A DNA stretch of 64,000 bases from Micromonospora cabrerizensis (GTDB taxonomy: Bacteria; Actinomycetota; Actinomycetes; Mycobacteriales; Micromonosporaceae), in contig NZ_JAKKFI010000090.1 of NCBI RefSeq assembly GCF_022230955.1, forward strand, positions 1 to 64,000. Direction: 5' to 3'. This document shows positions 25,621 to 34,360 of this stretch, in pieces; positions within the stretch are counted from its first letter, which is position 1; every line of letters begins with the position of its first letter. The position numbers were made by a program, and so were the translations under genes. The notes under the pieces are model-generated. The model searched no databases and was not told the DNA's origin. It saw only the letters and a list, made by a program, of their open reading frames with translations.

Positions 25621-27750
25621 TCAGACCGACGCCGGTTGGGCGGCCGGCTCCTCGTCGACCACCGCGCCGGTGAACTGGGAGCGGTAGAGCCGGTGGTACG
25701 CGCCCTGGGCGGCGAGCAGCTGCTCGTGGGTGCCCTGTTCGACGATCCGGCCGTTCTCCATCATCAGGATCAGGTCGGCGTCGCGGATGGTGGAGAGCCG
25801 GTGCGCGATGACGAAGCTGGTCCGGTCCGAACGCAGCGCGGCCATCGCCCGTTGGAGCAGCACCTCGGTGCGGGTGTCCACCGAGCTGGTGGCCTCGTCG
25901 AGGATCAGCAGCGACGGCTCGGCGAGGAACGCGCGGGCGATGGTGATGAGCTGCTTCTCACCGGCGCTGACGTTGCTGCCCTCCTCGTCGATGACCGTGT
26001 CGTAGCCGTCGGGCAGGCTGCGCACGAACCGGTCCACGAAGGTGGCCCGGGCCGCCGCGAGGATCTCCTCCTCGGTGGCGTCCGGCCGCCCGTAGGCGAT
26101 GTTGTCCCGGATGGTGCCGCCGAAGAGCCAGGTGTCCTGGAGCACCATGCCGATCCGGCCGCGCAGGTCGTCGCGGCGCATCGTCGTGATGTCGACCCCG
26201 TCGAGCGTGATCCGGCCGGCGTCCAGCTCGTAGAAGCGCATGACCAGGTTGACCAGCGTGGTCTTGCCGGCGCCGGTCGGGCCGACGATGGCGACCGTGT
26301 GCCCCGGCTCGGCGACCAGGGACAGGTCGTCGATCAGCGGCTTGTCCGCCTCGTAGCGGAACGAGACGTGCTCGAACTCGACGCGACCGTGCGGGTCGAC
26401 GACCCGGGCGGGCTCGACCGGGTCGGGCGTCTGCTCGTCGGCGTCGAGCACCGCGAAGACCCGCTCGGCCGAGGCCACCCCGGACTGGAGCAGGTTGGCC
26501 ATCGACGCGAGTTGGGTGAGCGGCTGGGTGAACTGGCGGGAGTACTGGATGAACGCCTGCACGTCGCCGAGGCTCATCGTCCCGGAGGCGACCCGCAGCC
26601 CGCCGACCACGGCGATCGCCACGTAGCTCAGGTTCCCGATGAACATCATCGACGGCATGATGATCCCGGAGATGAACTGCGCCCCGAAGCTGGCGCGGAA
26701 CAACTCGTCGTTCTTCGCGTGGAACGCGGCCTCCACCTCACGCTGCCGGCCGAAGACCTTGACCAGCTCGTGACCGGTGTACGCCTCCTCGATCTGACCG
26801 TTCAGCTCGCCGGTGTGCGTCCACTGGGCGATGAACTGCTTCTGCGAGCGCTTGGCGATGCGCTGGGTGACCAGCACCGACAGTGGCACCGCGACCAGGG
26901 CGACCAGCGCCAGCAGCGGCGAGATCCAGAACATCACGGCCAGCACGCCGACCACGGTCAGCAGCGAGGTGAGCAGTTGGCTGAGGGTCTGCTGGAGGCT
27001 GGTGGAGATGTTGTCGATGTCGTTGGTGACCCGGCTCAGCAGCTCGCCGCGCGGCTGCCGGTCGAAGTAGGGCAGCGGCAGCCGGTTGAGCTTCTCCTCC
27101 ACCTCGGCGCGCAACCGCAGCACGGTGCGCTGGACCACCCCGTTGAGCAGCCAGCCCTGCCACCACGACAGCAGGCTCGCGGCCAGGTACAACCCGAGGG
27201 CCAGCAGCAGCACCCGCTTCAGGGCGTCGAAGTCGATGCCCGTCCCGGGCACCACGTCCATTCGGGCCAGCATGTCGGCGAAGCTGTCGTTGCCGCTGGC
27301 CCGGGCCGCGGCGACGGCCTGGTCGGCGGTGGTCCCGGGCTCCAGTTGCCGCCCGATCACCCCGGTGAAGATCAGGTCGGTGGCGTGGCCGAGGATCTTC
27401 GGCCCGGCCACGCTGAACCCGACGCTCACCACGGCCAACGTGATGATCGCGGCCAGGTGCAGGCGGTGCGAGCGCAGCCGGCCGAGCAACCGGCGGGCCG
27501 AGGGCCCGAAGTTCATCGACTTCTCGGCGGGCATCCCGGCGCTCATCCACCCCGGGCCGCCGCGTTGACCGCCGGGCGGCAGCCGCTTCGGCGTCGGCGC
27601 GCCACCGCCGGTCTCCGGCGTCGTCTCCCCGCCGGTCTCCGGCGCGGGTTCCCCGCCGGGTTGCTGCGCTGTCCCATCCGGCGTCCGTCCGTCGCCAGCC
27701 GGCTTCTGACTGGGTACGGCCGGCGTGCGCGGGTTGTCGGGCTCACTCAT
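25621..27750 (-). CDS. ABC exporter half-transporter, catalytically complete subunit
   Basis: The 709-residue protein has an unusual 75-residue Pro/Gly/Thr-rich N-terminal tail, six membrane helices (about 95-400) and an ATPase domain. GPTGAGKTT is Walker A, LLILDEATSS is Walker B with the catalytic glutamate, and AHRLSTI carries the H-loop. The signature is VSAGEKQ instead of LSGGQ. Together with the upstream gene, whose Walker B glutamate is replaced, it should form an asymmetric heterodimeric exporter of lipids or drugs. It starts at ATG 27750, overlapping the partner stop by 4 bases with a GGAGG site. Confidence 0.92.
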   Translation of the reverse strand: MSEPDNPRTPAVPSQKPAGDGRTPDGTAQQPGGEPAPETGGETTPETGGGAPTPKRLPPGGQRGGPGWMSAGMPAEKSMNFGPSARRLLGRLRSHRLHLAAIITLAVVSVGFSVAGPKILGHATDLIFTGVIGRQLEPGTTADQAVAAARASGNDSFADMLARMDVVPGTGIDFDALKRVLLLALGLYLAASLLSWWQGWLLNGVVQRTVLRLRAEVEEKLNRLPLPYFDRQPRGELLSRVTNDIDNISTSLQQTLSQLLTSLLTVVGVLAVMFWISPLLALVALVAVPLSVLVTQRIAKRSQKQFIAQWTHTGELNGQIEEAYTGHELVKVFGRQREVEAAFHAKNDELFRASFGAQFISGIIMPSMMFIGNLSYVAIAVVGGLRVASGTMSLGDVQAFIQYSRQFTQPLTQLASMANLLQSGVASAERVFAVLDADEQTPDPVEPARVVDPHGRVEFEHVSFRYEADKPLIDDLSLVAEPGHTVAIVGPTGAGKTTLVNLVMRFYELDAGRITLDGVDITTMRRDDLRGRIGMVLQDTWLFGGTIRDNIAYGRPDATEEEILAAARATFVDRFVRSLPDGYDTVIDEEGSNVSAGEKQLITIARAFLAEPSLLILDEATSSVDTRTEVLLQRAMAALRSDRTSFVIAHRLSTIRDADLILMMENGRIVEQGTHEQLLAAQGAYHRLYRSQFTGAVVDEEPAAQPASV

Positions 27751-29480
27751 GCCGCCACCTCCGCCGTCTGCTGGGAGGCCACGATCTCGGCGTACGTCGG
27801 GCAGGTCTCCAACAACTCCGTGTGTCGTCCCACTCCGACGACCCCCCCGTCCTCAAGAACGATGATCTGGTCCGCATCGATGATCGTGGAAACCCGCTGG
27901 GCGACGATCACCACCGCGGACTGGGCGGTGACCGGCCGCAGAGCGGCTCTGAGCCGCGCGTCGGTGCCCAGGTCGAGCGCGGAGAACGAGTCGTCGAAGA
28001 GATAGATCTCCGGTTGCCGCACCAGCGCCCGTGCGATGGCCAGGCGTTGGCGTTGCCCACCGGAGACGGTGGTGCCGCCCTGCGCGATCGGCGCCTCCAG
28101 CCCGCCCGGCATCTGGGCCACGAAGTCCCGGGCCTGGGCGATCTCCAGCGCCGTCCACAGCTCCTCGTCGGTGGCGTCGGGGTTGCCGTAGCGCAGGTTG
28201 CTGGCCACCGTCCCGGTGAACAGGTACGGCCGTTGCGGCACCAGGCCGATGCGTCGCCACAGCTCGTCCGGCTCAAGCTCCCGGACGTCCACGCCGTCGA
28301 CCAGGACCGCGCCCCCGGTGACGTCGACCAGACGGGGAATCAGCGACAGCAGGGTCGTCTTGCCGGCACCGGTGCTGCCGATGATCGCCGTGGTGGTGCC
28401 CGGGGTGGCGCGGAAGGAGATGTCCCGCAGCACCGGTTCGACCGCGCCCGGGTACTGGAAGCGCACCCCGCGTAGCTCCAACTCGGCCCGGGTGGGCAGG
28501 TCGGTCACCGGCTCGGCGGCGGGGACCACCGAGGAGTCGGTGTCCAGCACCTCCACGATCCGCTCGGCGCAGACCGCGGCCCGGGGCACCATCATCAGCA
28601 TGAAGGTGGCCATCATCACCGCCATCAGGATCTGCATCAGGTATTGCAGGAACGCGGTGAGCGCCCCGACCTGGATCGCGTTGGCGTCCACCCGCTGCGC
28701 GCCGAACCAGAGCACCGCCACGCTGGAGACGTTCAGCACCAGCATGACCACCGGGAAGATCAACGCCATCAGCCGGCCGGTCCGCAGCGCGGTCGCCGTC
28801 AGGTCCGCGTTGGCGACGGCGAAGCGATCCGTCTCGTACGGCTCGCGGACGAACGCGCGGACCACCCGGATGCCGGTGATCTGCTCGCGCAACACCCGGT
28901 TGACCGTGTCGATCCGGGTCTGCATCAGCCGGAAGCCCGGCACCATCCGACGGATGATCGCGCCCAGCGTGATGGCCAGCACCGGCACGCTGACCAGCAT
29001 CAGCCAGGAGAGCCCGATGTCCTCGCGGAGCGCCATCACCACGCCACCGACGCTCATGATCGGCGCGGCGACCAGCATGGTGCAGCTCATCAGGACGAGC
29101 ATCTGCACCTGCTGCACGTCGTTGGTGTTGCGGGTGATCAACGACGGTGCTCCGAACCGGGCTACCTCCCGGGCGGAGAATCGGTTGACGTGCCCGAACA
29201 GCGTGGCCCGGACGTCCCGGCCGAAGCCCATCGCGATCCGCGCGCCGAGGTAGACCGCGGCGATCGAGCAGACGATCTGGATCAGGCTGACCAGCAGCAT
29301 CCACCCGCCGATGCGCACGATGTAGTCGGTGTCGCCCCGGGCCACGCCCTGGTCGATGATGTCGGCGTTGAGGCTGGGCAGGTAGAGCGAGGCCATGGTG
29401 CCCACGAACTGGAGCAGCACCACCGCCAGCAACGGTCGTTGATAGGTGCGCAGTTGGCTGCGCAACAGTCGGATCAGCAC
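27747..29480 (-). CDS. ABC exporter half-transporter, degenerate-site subunit
   Basis: A 577-residue half-transporter with six membrane helices (about 15-310) and an ATPase domain. GSTGAGKTT is Walker A and VSGGQRQR a near-normal signature. Walker B is IYLFDDSFSALD, with aspartate where the catalytic glutamate belongs, and the H-loop histidine is also lost (AQRVST). These features mark the non-hydrolysing site of heterodimeric exporters. GTG 29480 is the start. It overlaps the MarR stop by 7 bases, so marR and both half-transporters form one operon. Longer upstream frames lack homology. Confidence 0.93.
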   Translation of the reverse strand: MLIRLLRSQLRTYQRPLLAVVLLQFVGTMASLYLPSLNADIIDQGVARGDTDYIVRIGGWMLLVSLIQIVCSIAAVYLGARIAMGFGRDVRATLFGHVNRFSAREVARFGAPSLITRNTNDVQQVQMLVLMSCTMLVAAPIMSVGGVVMALREDIGLSWLMLVSVPVLAITLGAIIRRMVPGFRLMQTRIDTVNRVLREQITGIRVVRAFVREPYETDRFAVANADLTATALRTGRLMALIFPVVMLVLNVSSVAVLWFGAQRVDANAIQVGALTAFLQYLMQILMAVMMATFMLMMVPRAAVCAERIVEVLDTDSSVVPAAEPVTDLPTRAELELRGVRFQYPGAVEPVLRDISFRATPGTTTAIIGSTGAGKTTLLSLIPRLVDVTGGAVLVDGVDVRELEPDELWRRIGLVPQRPYLFTGTVASNLRYGNPDATDEELWTALEIAQARDFVAQMPGGLEAPIAQGGTTVSGGQRQRLAIARALVRQPEIYLFDDSFSALDLGTDARLRAALRPVTAQSAVVIVAQRVSTIIDADQIIVLEDGGVVGVGRHTELLETCPTYAEIVASQQTAEVAA

Positions 29481-29956
29481 GCCGGATCCTTCGGTTCGGT
29501 AGGGCGTCCGGTCATCCGCGGGTCGTCTCCGCTGCCGATGACCTCGAGCAGGAACTCGCGGATCACCTGGGCCTTCACCGGGTCGGTGTCGACCGAGGTG
29601 AGCGGGCGTCCGGAGTGCATGAGTGCGCTGAGCGCGGCCACCCGCTCCCGCCCGGCGGGGGTGAGGGCGAGTCGGACGCTGCGTCGGTCGCTGTCGTCGC
29701 GCTGCCGCTCGACGAGCCCCTCCCGAGCCAGCGTGTCCACGATGCCGGTGAGGGTCGCCGGGCGGACGAAGCCTTTCTCGGCGACCTCCCGGTGGGGCAG
29801 CTCGCCGTGTCGGGCGAGTGTCATCAGGGTGACCATGCCGGCCTGGGTGAGGCCGTGCTCCTCGGCGAGGTAGCGGTTCCACCGCTGCCCGACCAGGTGC
29901 CCGGCCACCACCAGCAGCCGGCCGAGCGGCACGTCCTGGAGGGTCACGAGTTCCAC
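29474..29956 (-). CDS. MarR-family regulator of the ABC exporter operon
   Basis: About 160 residues with a MarR winged helix: LTQAGMVTLMTLARHGELPHREVAE, then VRPATLTGIVDTLAREGLVERQRD with the recognition helix and DRRSVRLALT wing. It lies directly upstream of, and overlaps, the heterodimeric exporter genes, so it almost certainly controls them in response to an exported compound. The start is uncertain: GTG 29956 is used, and a TTG further upstream is possible. A 15-base palindrome lies 17-31 bases upstream. Confidence 0.88.
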   Translation of the reverse strand: MELVTLQDVPLGRLLVVAGHLVGQRWNRYLAEEHGLTQAGMVTLMTLARHGELPHREVAEKGFVRPATLTGIVDTLAREGLVERQRDDSDRRSVRLALTPAGRERVAALSALMHSGRPLTSVDTDPVKAQVIREFLLEVIGSGDDPRMTGRPTEPKDPAC

Positions 29957-29972
29957 GACGGGTAGATTAGCT

Positions 29973-29987
29973 CCCTGATAGTCAGGG
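29973..29987. promoter_or_regulatory. Palindrome CCCTGATAGTCAGGG, probable MarR operator
   Basis: Perfect 6-base arms with a TAG spacer lie just before the marR start and include the stop codon of the upstream doxX gene. Position and symmetry suit autoregulation by the MarR protein. Confidence 0.5.
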
Positions 29988-30428
29988 GCCAAACGAAATT
30001 GCCGCAGCGGTGGCGATGAACACGATCTGCAGGACCGCGCGTTGCGCGAGTGGGGTGACCGGACGCCCGGCGAGGGTCAGTCTCCGGCGGGCGGCCGAGA
30101 CGTTCGCCGGGAACATCGCCAGCATGAGCAGGGCGAGCGCGGCCGCCGCCAGTCGGGCGGTCGTCGGGATCAGCAGACCGACCGCGCCGACCAGTTCCAG
30201 CACGCCGGTGAGCGTGACCAGCAGATCCGGGCGGGGCAGCCGCGGCGGGACCATCGCGATCAGGTCCGCTCGGCGCTGACCGGCGAAGTGCGCGACGGCG
30301 GTCAGCGCGAACATCACGGCCAGCCCGACCCGTAGTGCGGGATGCCAACCATCCAGTGTGGAGATGCCGGCCAGGCCGGCGAGTCGGGCCAGCGCGGTGC
30401 CGACGACCAGAGCGATCAGGGGTGCCAT
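29982..30428 (-). CDS. DoxX-family membrane protein
   Basis: A 148-residue protein with four membrane helices and the DoxX features LRVGLAVMFALTAVAHF and LVTLTGVLELVGAVGLLIP. The family contains quinone- or thiol-linked membrane redox proteins, and the activity here is unknown. A GAGGAGG site precedes ATG 30428. It is divergent from a TetR gene, and the gap contains two copies of a strong palindrome, so TetR surely controls it. It precedes marR by a short gap on the same strand. Confidence 0.85.
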   Translation of the reverse strand: MAPLIALVVGTALARLAGLAGISTLDGWHPALRVGLAVMFALTAVAHFAGQRRADLIAMVPPRLPRPDLLVTLTGVLELVGAVGLLIPTTARLAAAALALLMLAMFPANVSAARRRLTLAGRPVTPLAQRAVLQIVFIATAAAISFGP

Positions 30429-30448
30429 CGAAAACCTCCTCGGTGGAA

Positions 30449-30500
30449 CTTGTCAGTGACAAGATTGCGCGTCGGAGGAGCATCTTGTCAATGACAAGAT
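30449..30500. promoter_or_regulatory. Two TetR operators between doxX and tetR
   Basis: CTTGTCAGTGACAAG (30449-30463) and ATCTTGTCAATGACAAGAT (30482-30500) share the palindrome CTTGTCA-N-TGACAAG. Their centres are 35 bases apart. They cover the divergent promoter region and are textbook TetR-family sites. Confidence 0.85.
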
Positions 30501-30511
30501 AGGATTGGGGC

Positions 30512-31069
30512 ATGACCGAGACGCGTGCGTACCATCACGGCGACCTGCGCCGCGCCCTGCTCGCCGCAGCTCTGGAGGCCATCGGGGAGGTCGGGCCCGC
30601 CGCGCTGAGTCTGCGCGACCTCGCCCGTCGGGCCGGTGTCTCGCACGCCGCGCCCGCGCACCACTTCGGCGACAAGGCGGGCCTGCTCACCGCGCTTGCC
30701 GCCCAGGGCTTCGACCTGCTGGCACAGAAGCTCATCGACGCGGACGACGTGCTGGAGGCCGGCGTCGCGTACGTCGATTTCGCCGTCACGCACCGCGCGT
30801 ACTTCGAGGTGATGTTCCGGCCCGAGTTCTACCGGGCCGACGACGCCGAGCTGATCGCGGCCCGGGAGCGCTCCGGCGCCGCGCTCCGTTCCGGGGTGGC
30901 CACCCTGCCCACCGGTGGCGCGCCCGGTGACACCGACCGGGACGCGCTCGCCGCCTGGTCGATCGCGCACGGCTTCGCCACCCTCTGGCTGGCCGGCGCG
31001 CTGCCCGAGCGGGTGGGTGACAATCCCCGCAAGGCAGCCCGCGAAGTCCTCCGCCGCCTGGCCACGTAA
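30512..31069 (+). CDS. TetR-family regulator
   Basis: A 185-residue regulator. The N-terminal helix-turn-helix (ALSLRDLARRAGVSHAAPAHHFGDKAGLLTALA) is typical of TetR. The C-terminal region with AYFEVMFRPEFYRADD resembles the TetR_C_33/WHG ligand domain. Two palindromes immediately upstream are its likely operators, controlling itself and the divergent doxX gene. A hairpin follows the gene. The ligand is unknown. Confidence 0.93.
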   Translation: MTETRAYHHGDLRRALLAAALEAIGEVGPAALSLRDLARRAGVSHAAPAHHFGDKAGLLTALAAQGFDLLAQKLIDADDVLEAGVAYVDFAVTHRAYFEVMFRPEFYRADDAELIAARERSGAALRSGVATLPTGGAPGDTDRDALAAWSIAHGFATLWLAGALPERVGDNPRKAAREVLRRLAT

Positions 31070-31100
31070 GGGCGCGATGCCCCCGCCGGCCTCGGCCTTT

Positions 31101-31168
31101 CCCGGTCGATCATGAAGTTATTGCCATGACACGCCGATGTGAGAGGCAATAACTTCATGATCAACGGG
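31101..31168. terminator. GATC-type palindrome, 18-bp perfect core
   Basis: GATCATGAAGTTATTGCC (31108-31125) pairs perfectly with 31145-31162, and the flanks CCCG/CGGG extend it. It lies between the convergent tetR and guaB1 genes and probably ends both transcripts. Confidence 0.7.
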
Positions 31169-31192
31169 AGTGGGTGGGGATGGGTGGTGGGG

Positions 31193-32644
31193 TTACCAGC
31201 TTGTGGGGAGGGGCATTCCTTCGGTGAAGCCGGCGGCGCTCTGCACGCCGACGATCGCCCGGTCGTGGAACTGCGTCAGGTCCCGTGCGCCGGCGTAGGT
31301 GAACGCGCTGCGTACCCCGGCGATGATCTCGTCGATCAGGTCCTCGACGCCGGGTCGCGCCGGGTCCAGGTGCATCCGGGCCGAGGAGATGCCCTCCTCG
31401 AACACCGCCTTGCGGGCCCGGTCGTACGGGCTGTCGTCGGCGGTACGCGCGCTGACCGCCCGGGCCGAGGCCATCCCGAAGCTCTCCTTGTACCGCCGGC
31501 CGTCCGGTTCGGTGTACAGGTCACCGGGGGACTCGTAGGTGCCGGCGAACCAGGAGCCGATCATCACGTTCGAGGCCCCGGCGGCGAGCGCGAGCGCCAC
31601 GTCCCGTGGGTGCCGCACCCCGCCGTCGGCCCAGACGTGCCGGCCCAACTCGCGGGCGGCGGCGGCGCAGTCGAGCACCGCGGAGAACTGGGGTCGACCC
31701 ACGCCGGTCATCATCCGGGTGGTGCACATCGCGCCCGGCCCGACGCCGACCTTGATGATGTCCGCCCCGGCCTCGACCAGGTCGCGTACCCCCTCGGCGG
31801 TGACCACGTTGCCAGCCGCCACCGGCACCCCCGGGTCCAGTTTGCGGACCGCCTGGAGCGCCGAGATCATCCGCGCCTGGTGGCCGTGCGCGGTGTCCAC
31901 GACCAGCGTGTCGACGCCCGCCTCCAGCAGCGCGGCGGCCTTGCCGGTCACGTCACCGTTGATGCCGACGGCCGCGGCGATGCGAAGCCGGCCGCGGTCG
32001 TCCACCGCCGGCGTGTAGAGGGTCGCGCGCAGCGCGCCCTGTCGGGTCAGCACCCCGACCAGCCGACCGTCGGCGTCCACCACCGGCGCGAGCCGGCGGC
32101 GGCCCGCCGAGAGCAGGTCGAAACCGGTACGCGGGTCCGCGTCCGCCGGCACGGTGTGCAGCTCGGTGGACATCACGTGCCGCAGTTGGGCGAACCGGTC
32201 AACGCCTGCGGTGTCCGCCTCGGTGACCACGCCCATCGGCCGGCCGTCGTCGTCGACCACGATCACCGCACCGTGCGAGCGCTTGGGCAGCAGGTGGATG
32301 GCGTCGCCCACGGTTTCGGTGGGGCCCAGGGTGATCGGGGTGTCGTAGACCAGGTGCCGCTGCTTGACCCAGCCGACGACGTTCGCCACCACCTCGATCG
32401 GGATGTCCTGCGGGATCACCGCGATCGCGCCCCGGCGGGCCACCGTCTCGGCCATCCGCCGGCCGGCGACCGCGGTCATGTTCGACACCACCAACGGGAT
32501 GGTGGTGCCGGTGCCGTCGCCGGTGGAGAGGTCGACGTCGAGCCGGGAGCCCAGGTCGGAGCGGGCCGGCGCCATGAAGACGTCGGTATAGGTCAGGTCG
32601 TGCGCGGGAGCCGCGCCGTGTAGGAACCGCACTCGACCCATCAT
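31193..32644 (-). CDS. guaB1: GuaB1-family IMPDH/GMP reductase-like protein
   Basis: The 483-residue protein has an IMPDH-type TIM barrel split by two CBS domains (about 95-215, SHGAVIVVDDDGRPMGVVTEAD). The catalytic loop GPGAMCTTRMMTGVGRPQ carries the active-site cysteine. In mycobacteria the GuaB1 branch acts as GMP reductase rather than IMP dehydrogenase, returning GMP to IMP under control of the CBS domains. That assignment is transferred by overall similarity. Start codons ATG ATG at 32644 and 32641 are equivalent choices. Confidence 0.88.
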   Translation of the reverse strand: MMGRVRFLHGAAPAHDLTYTDVFMAPARSDLGSRLDVDLSTGDGTGTTIPLVVSNMTAVAGRRMAETVARRGAIAVIPQDIPIEVVANVVGWVKQRHLVYDTPITLGPTETVGDAIHLLPKRSHGAVIVVDDDGRPMGVVTEADTAGVDRFAQLRHVMSTELHTVPADADPRTGFDLLSAGRRRLAPVVDADGRLVGVLTRQGALRATLYTPAVDDRGRLRIAAAVGINGDVTGKAAALLEAGVDTLVVDTAHGHQARMISALQAVRKLDPGVPVAAGNVVTAEGVRDLVEAGADIIKVGVGPGAMCTTRMMTGVGRPQFSAVLDCAAAARELGRHVWADGGVRHPRDVALALAAGASNVMIGSWFAGTYESPGDLYTEPDGRRYKESFGMASARAVSARTADDSPYDRARKAVFEEGISSARMHLDPARPGVEDLIDEIIAGVRSAFTYAGARDLTQFHDRAIVGVQSAAGFTEGMPLPTSW

Positions 32645-32729
32645 CCCCGCCCGTGGGGCGTCCCGCCGCCGGTGGTCGTGGAAAACACTCCCGTCGCCGC
32701 CGCTGTCGTCAACACCGCGTCAGAGCTGG

Positions 32730-33326
32730 TCAGCCCAGCAGGAGAGCCACGGCGAGCCCGGCCATCACGACGGCGATGACCGCGTCCAGCACCCGCCAGG
32801 CGCCGGCACGGGCGAGCAGCGGCGCGAGGCGCTGCGCGCCGACGCCGAGAGCGGTGAACCAGACCACGCTGGCCAGGGCGGCTCCGGCCCCGAACACCCA
32901 CCGGTGCGGGTGCTGCTGGGCCACCCCGCCCAGCAGCAGCACGGTGTCCAGGTAGACGTGGGGGTTCAGATAGGTGAAGGCGGCGCAGGCGAGCAGGGTC
33001 GCCCCCAACGTGGCCGGTGGACGCTCGGTGGGCAGCAGGGTGCCGGGACGCAGCGCGCGGCGGGCGGCGAGCGCCGCGTAGCAGAGGAGGAACGCCGCGC
33101 CGCCCCACCGGATCGCCGTGAGGAGGCCCGGCCGGCCCGTCACCAGCGTGCCGACCCCGGCCACGCCCGCCATGATCAGCAGTGCGTCCGACGCGGCGCA
33201 GGTCAGCACCACGGGTAGGACATGCTCGCGGCGCAGGCCCTGACGCAGGACGAAGGCGTTCTGAGCGCCGATGGCGACGATGAGAGCGATGGAGATCGAG
33301 AAGCCGGCGATGGCAGAGGTAAGCAC
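32730..33326 (-). CDS. LysE/ArgO-type amino acid exporter
   Basis: A 198-residue membrane protein with six hydrophobic segments and the family pattern IGAQNAFVLRQGLRREHV, followed by YLNPHVYLDTVLLLG. It exports basic amino acids such as lysine or arginine. The start is GTG 33326. It is divergent from a LysG/ArgP regulator gene 69 bases away, the standard arrangement in which lysine- or arginine-bound regulator activates the exporter. Confidence 0.93.
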   Translation of the reverse strand: MLTSAIAGFSISIALIVAIGAQNAFVLRQGLRREHVLPVVLTCAASDALLIMAGVAGVGTLVTGRPGLLTAIRWGGAAFLLCYAALAARRALRPGTLLPTERPPATLGATLLACAAFTYLNPHVYLDTVLLLGGVAQQHPHRWVFGAGAALASVVWFTALGVGAQRLAPLLARAGAWRVLDAVIAVVMAGLAVALLLG

Positions 33327-33395
33327 GGGTCGACGCTAGGGCTCTCGACATCCACCAGTCCAACTAAAGATTCTGACGCAACTTAAGCTCTGCTT

Positions 33396-34286
33396 ATGAA
33401 CGGTCTCGACTCGGCGCAGCTGCGCACGCTCGCCGCTGTGGTGTCGGAGGGCAGCTTCGACGCGGCGGCCCGGCTGCTGCACGTCACGCCGTCGGCGGTG
33501 AGTCAACGGATCAAGGCACTGGAGGAGACCGTCGGCCAGGTGCTGGTGCGCCGGGCCCGACCGTGCGTGGCAACCGACGCCGGCCGCCCACTGCTGCGCC
33601 TGGCCGGCCAGCTCACGCTGCTCGAACGGGAGGCGCTGGCCGAAGCTCGTGGCCCGCTGGCCGGTGGTGGTCGGGTGCGGGTCGCCGTGGTGGTCAACGC
33701 GGACTCACTGGCCACCTGGTTCCCGTCCGCGCTGGCCCGGTTGCCGGAGCTGGCCGGGCTCTCCTTCGACCTGCGGCAGGACGATCAGGACCACACCGCC
33801 GAGCTGCTCCGGGACGGTTCGGTGACGGCGGCGGTCACCGCCCAGCGGGAGGCCGTGCAGGGCTGTCGTGTGCTGCGGCTCGGGGCCATGCGCTACCACG
33901 CGCTGGCCACGCCTGAGTTCGCGTCGTCCCACTTCGCCGATGGTCTCACCGCGTCCGCGCTGGCGGTCGCGCCGCTGATCGTCTTCGACCGGAAGGACCG
34001 GGTGCAGCACCGCTTCATCCGTGCGGCGGCGGGCCGACCGCTCGACCCGCCGGTGCACTACGTGCCGTCGGTGCCGGCAATCAGCGAGGCCGTCCGGCTC
34101 GGGTTGGGCTGGAGCCTGGTGCCGGAGCAGATCGCCGAGGCCGACCTGGCCGGTTGCTGTGTCGACCTCGCCCCGGGCCGGCACCTGGACGTCCCGCTCC
34201 ACTGGCAGCACTGGCGACTGGAGTCGGACGTGCTGAACGCCCTGACCGCAGCCGTCCGCGCGGTCGCCGCCGAGACCCTGCGCTGA
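33396..34286 (+). CDS. LysG/ArgP-type LysR regulator
   Basis: A 296-residue LysR-family protein. The N-terminal helix-turn-helix is LRTLAAVVSEGSFDAAARLLHVTPSAVSQRIKALE, with the ArgP/LysG subgroup pattern in the effector domain (VVVNADSLATWF, and later GLGWSLVPE). Orthologues bind lysine or arginine and switch on the divergent lysE/argO. The divergent partner here is exactly that exporter. The 69-base gap is A/T-rich around CAACTAAAGATTCTGACGC and must carry both promoters. Confidence 0.93.
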   Translation: MNGLDSAQLRTLAAVVSEGSFDAAARLLHVTPSAVSQRIKALEETVGQVLVRRARPCVATDAGRPLLRLAGQLTLLEREALAEARGPLAGGGRVRVAVVVNADSLATWFPSALARLPELAGLSFDLRQDDQDHTAELLRDGSVTAAVTAQREAVQGCRVLRLGAMRYHALATPEFASSHFADGLTASALAVAPLIVFDRKDRVQHRFIRAAAGRPLDPPVHYVPSVPAISEAVRLGLGWSLVPEQIAEADLAGCCVDLAPGRHLDVPLHWQHWRLESDVLNALTAAVRAVAAETLR

Positions 34287-34360
34287 CCGCCGAGACGTCT
34301 CATCCCGGTACGTCGGGTCGATCTCCCGCGGAGGCCGTCAGAGGCCTGCCGGGCAGCCGC

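Noticed and set aside
25636..28005. 789-codon open frame opposite the ABC exporter genes
   Set aside because: Composition is Gly/Arg/Val/His-rich without any motif, and the opposing ABC genes are unambiguous.
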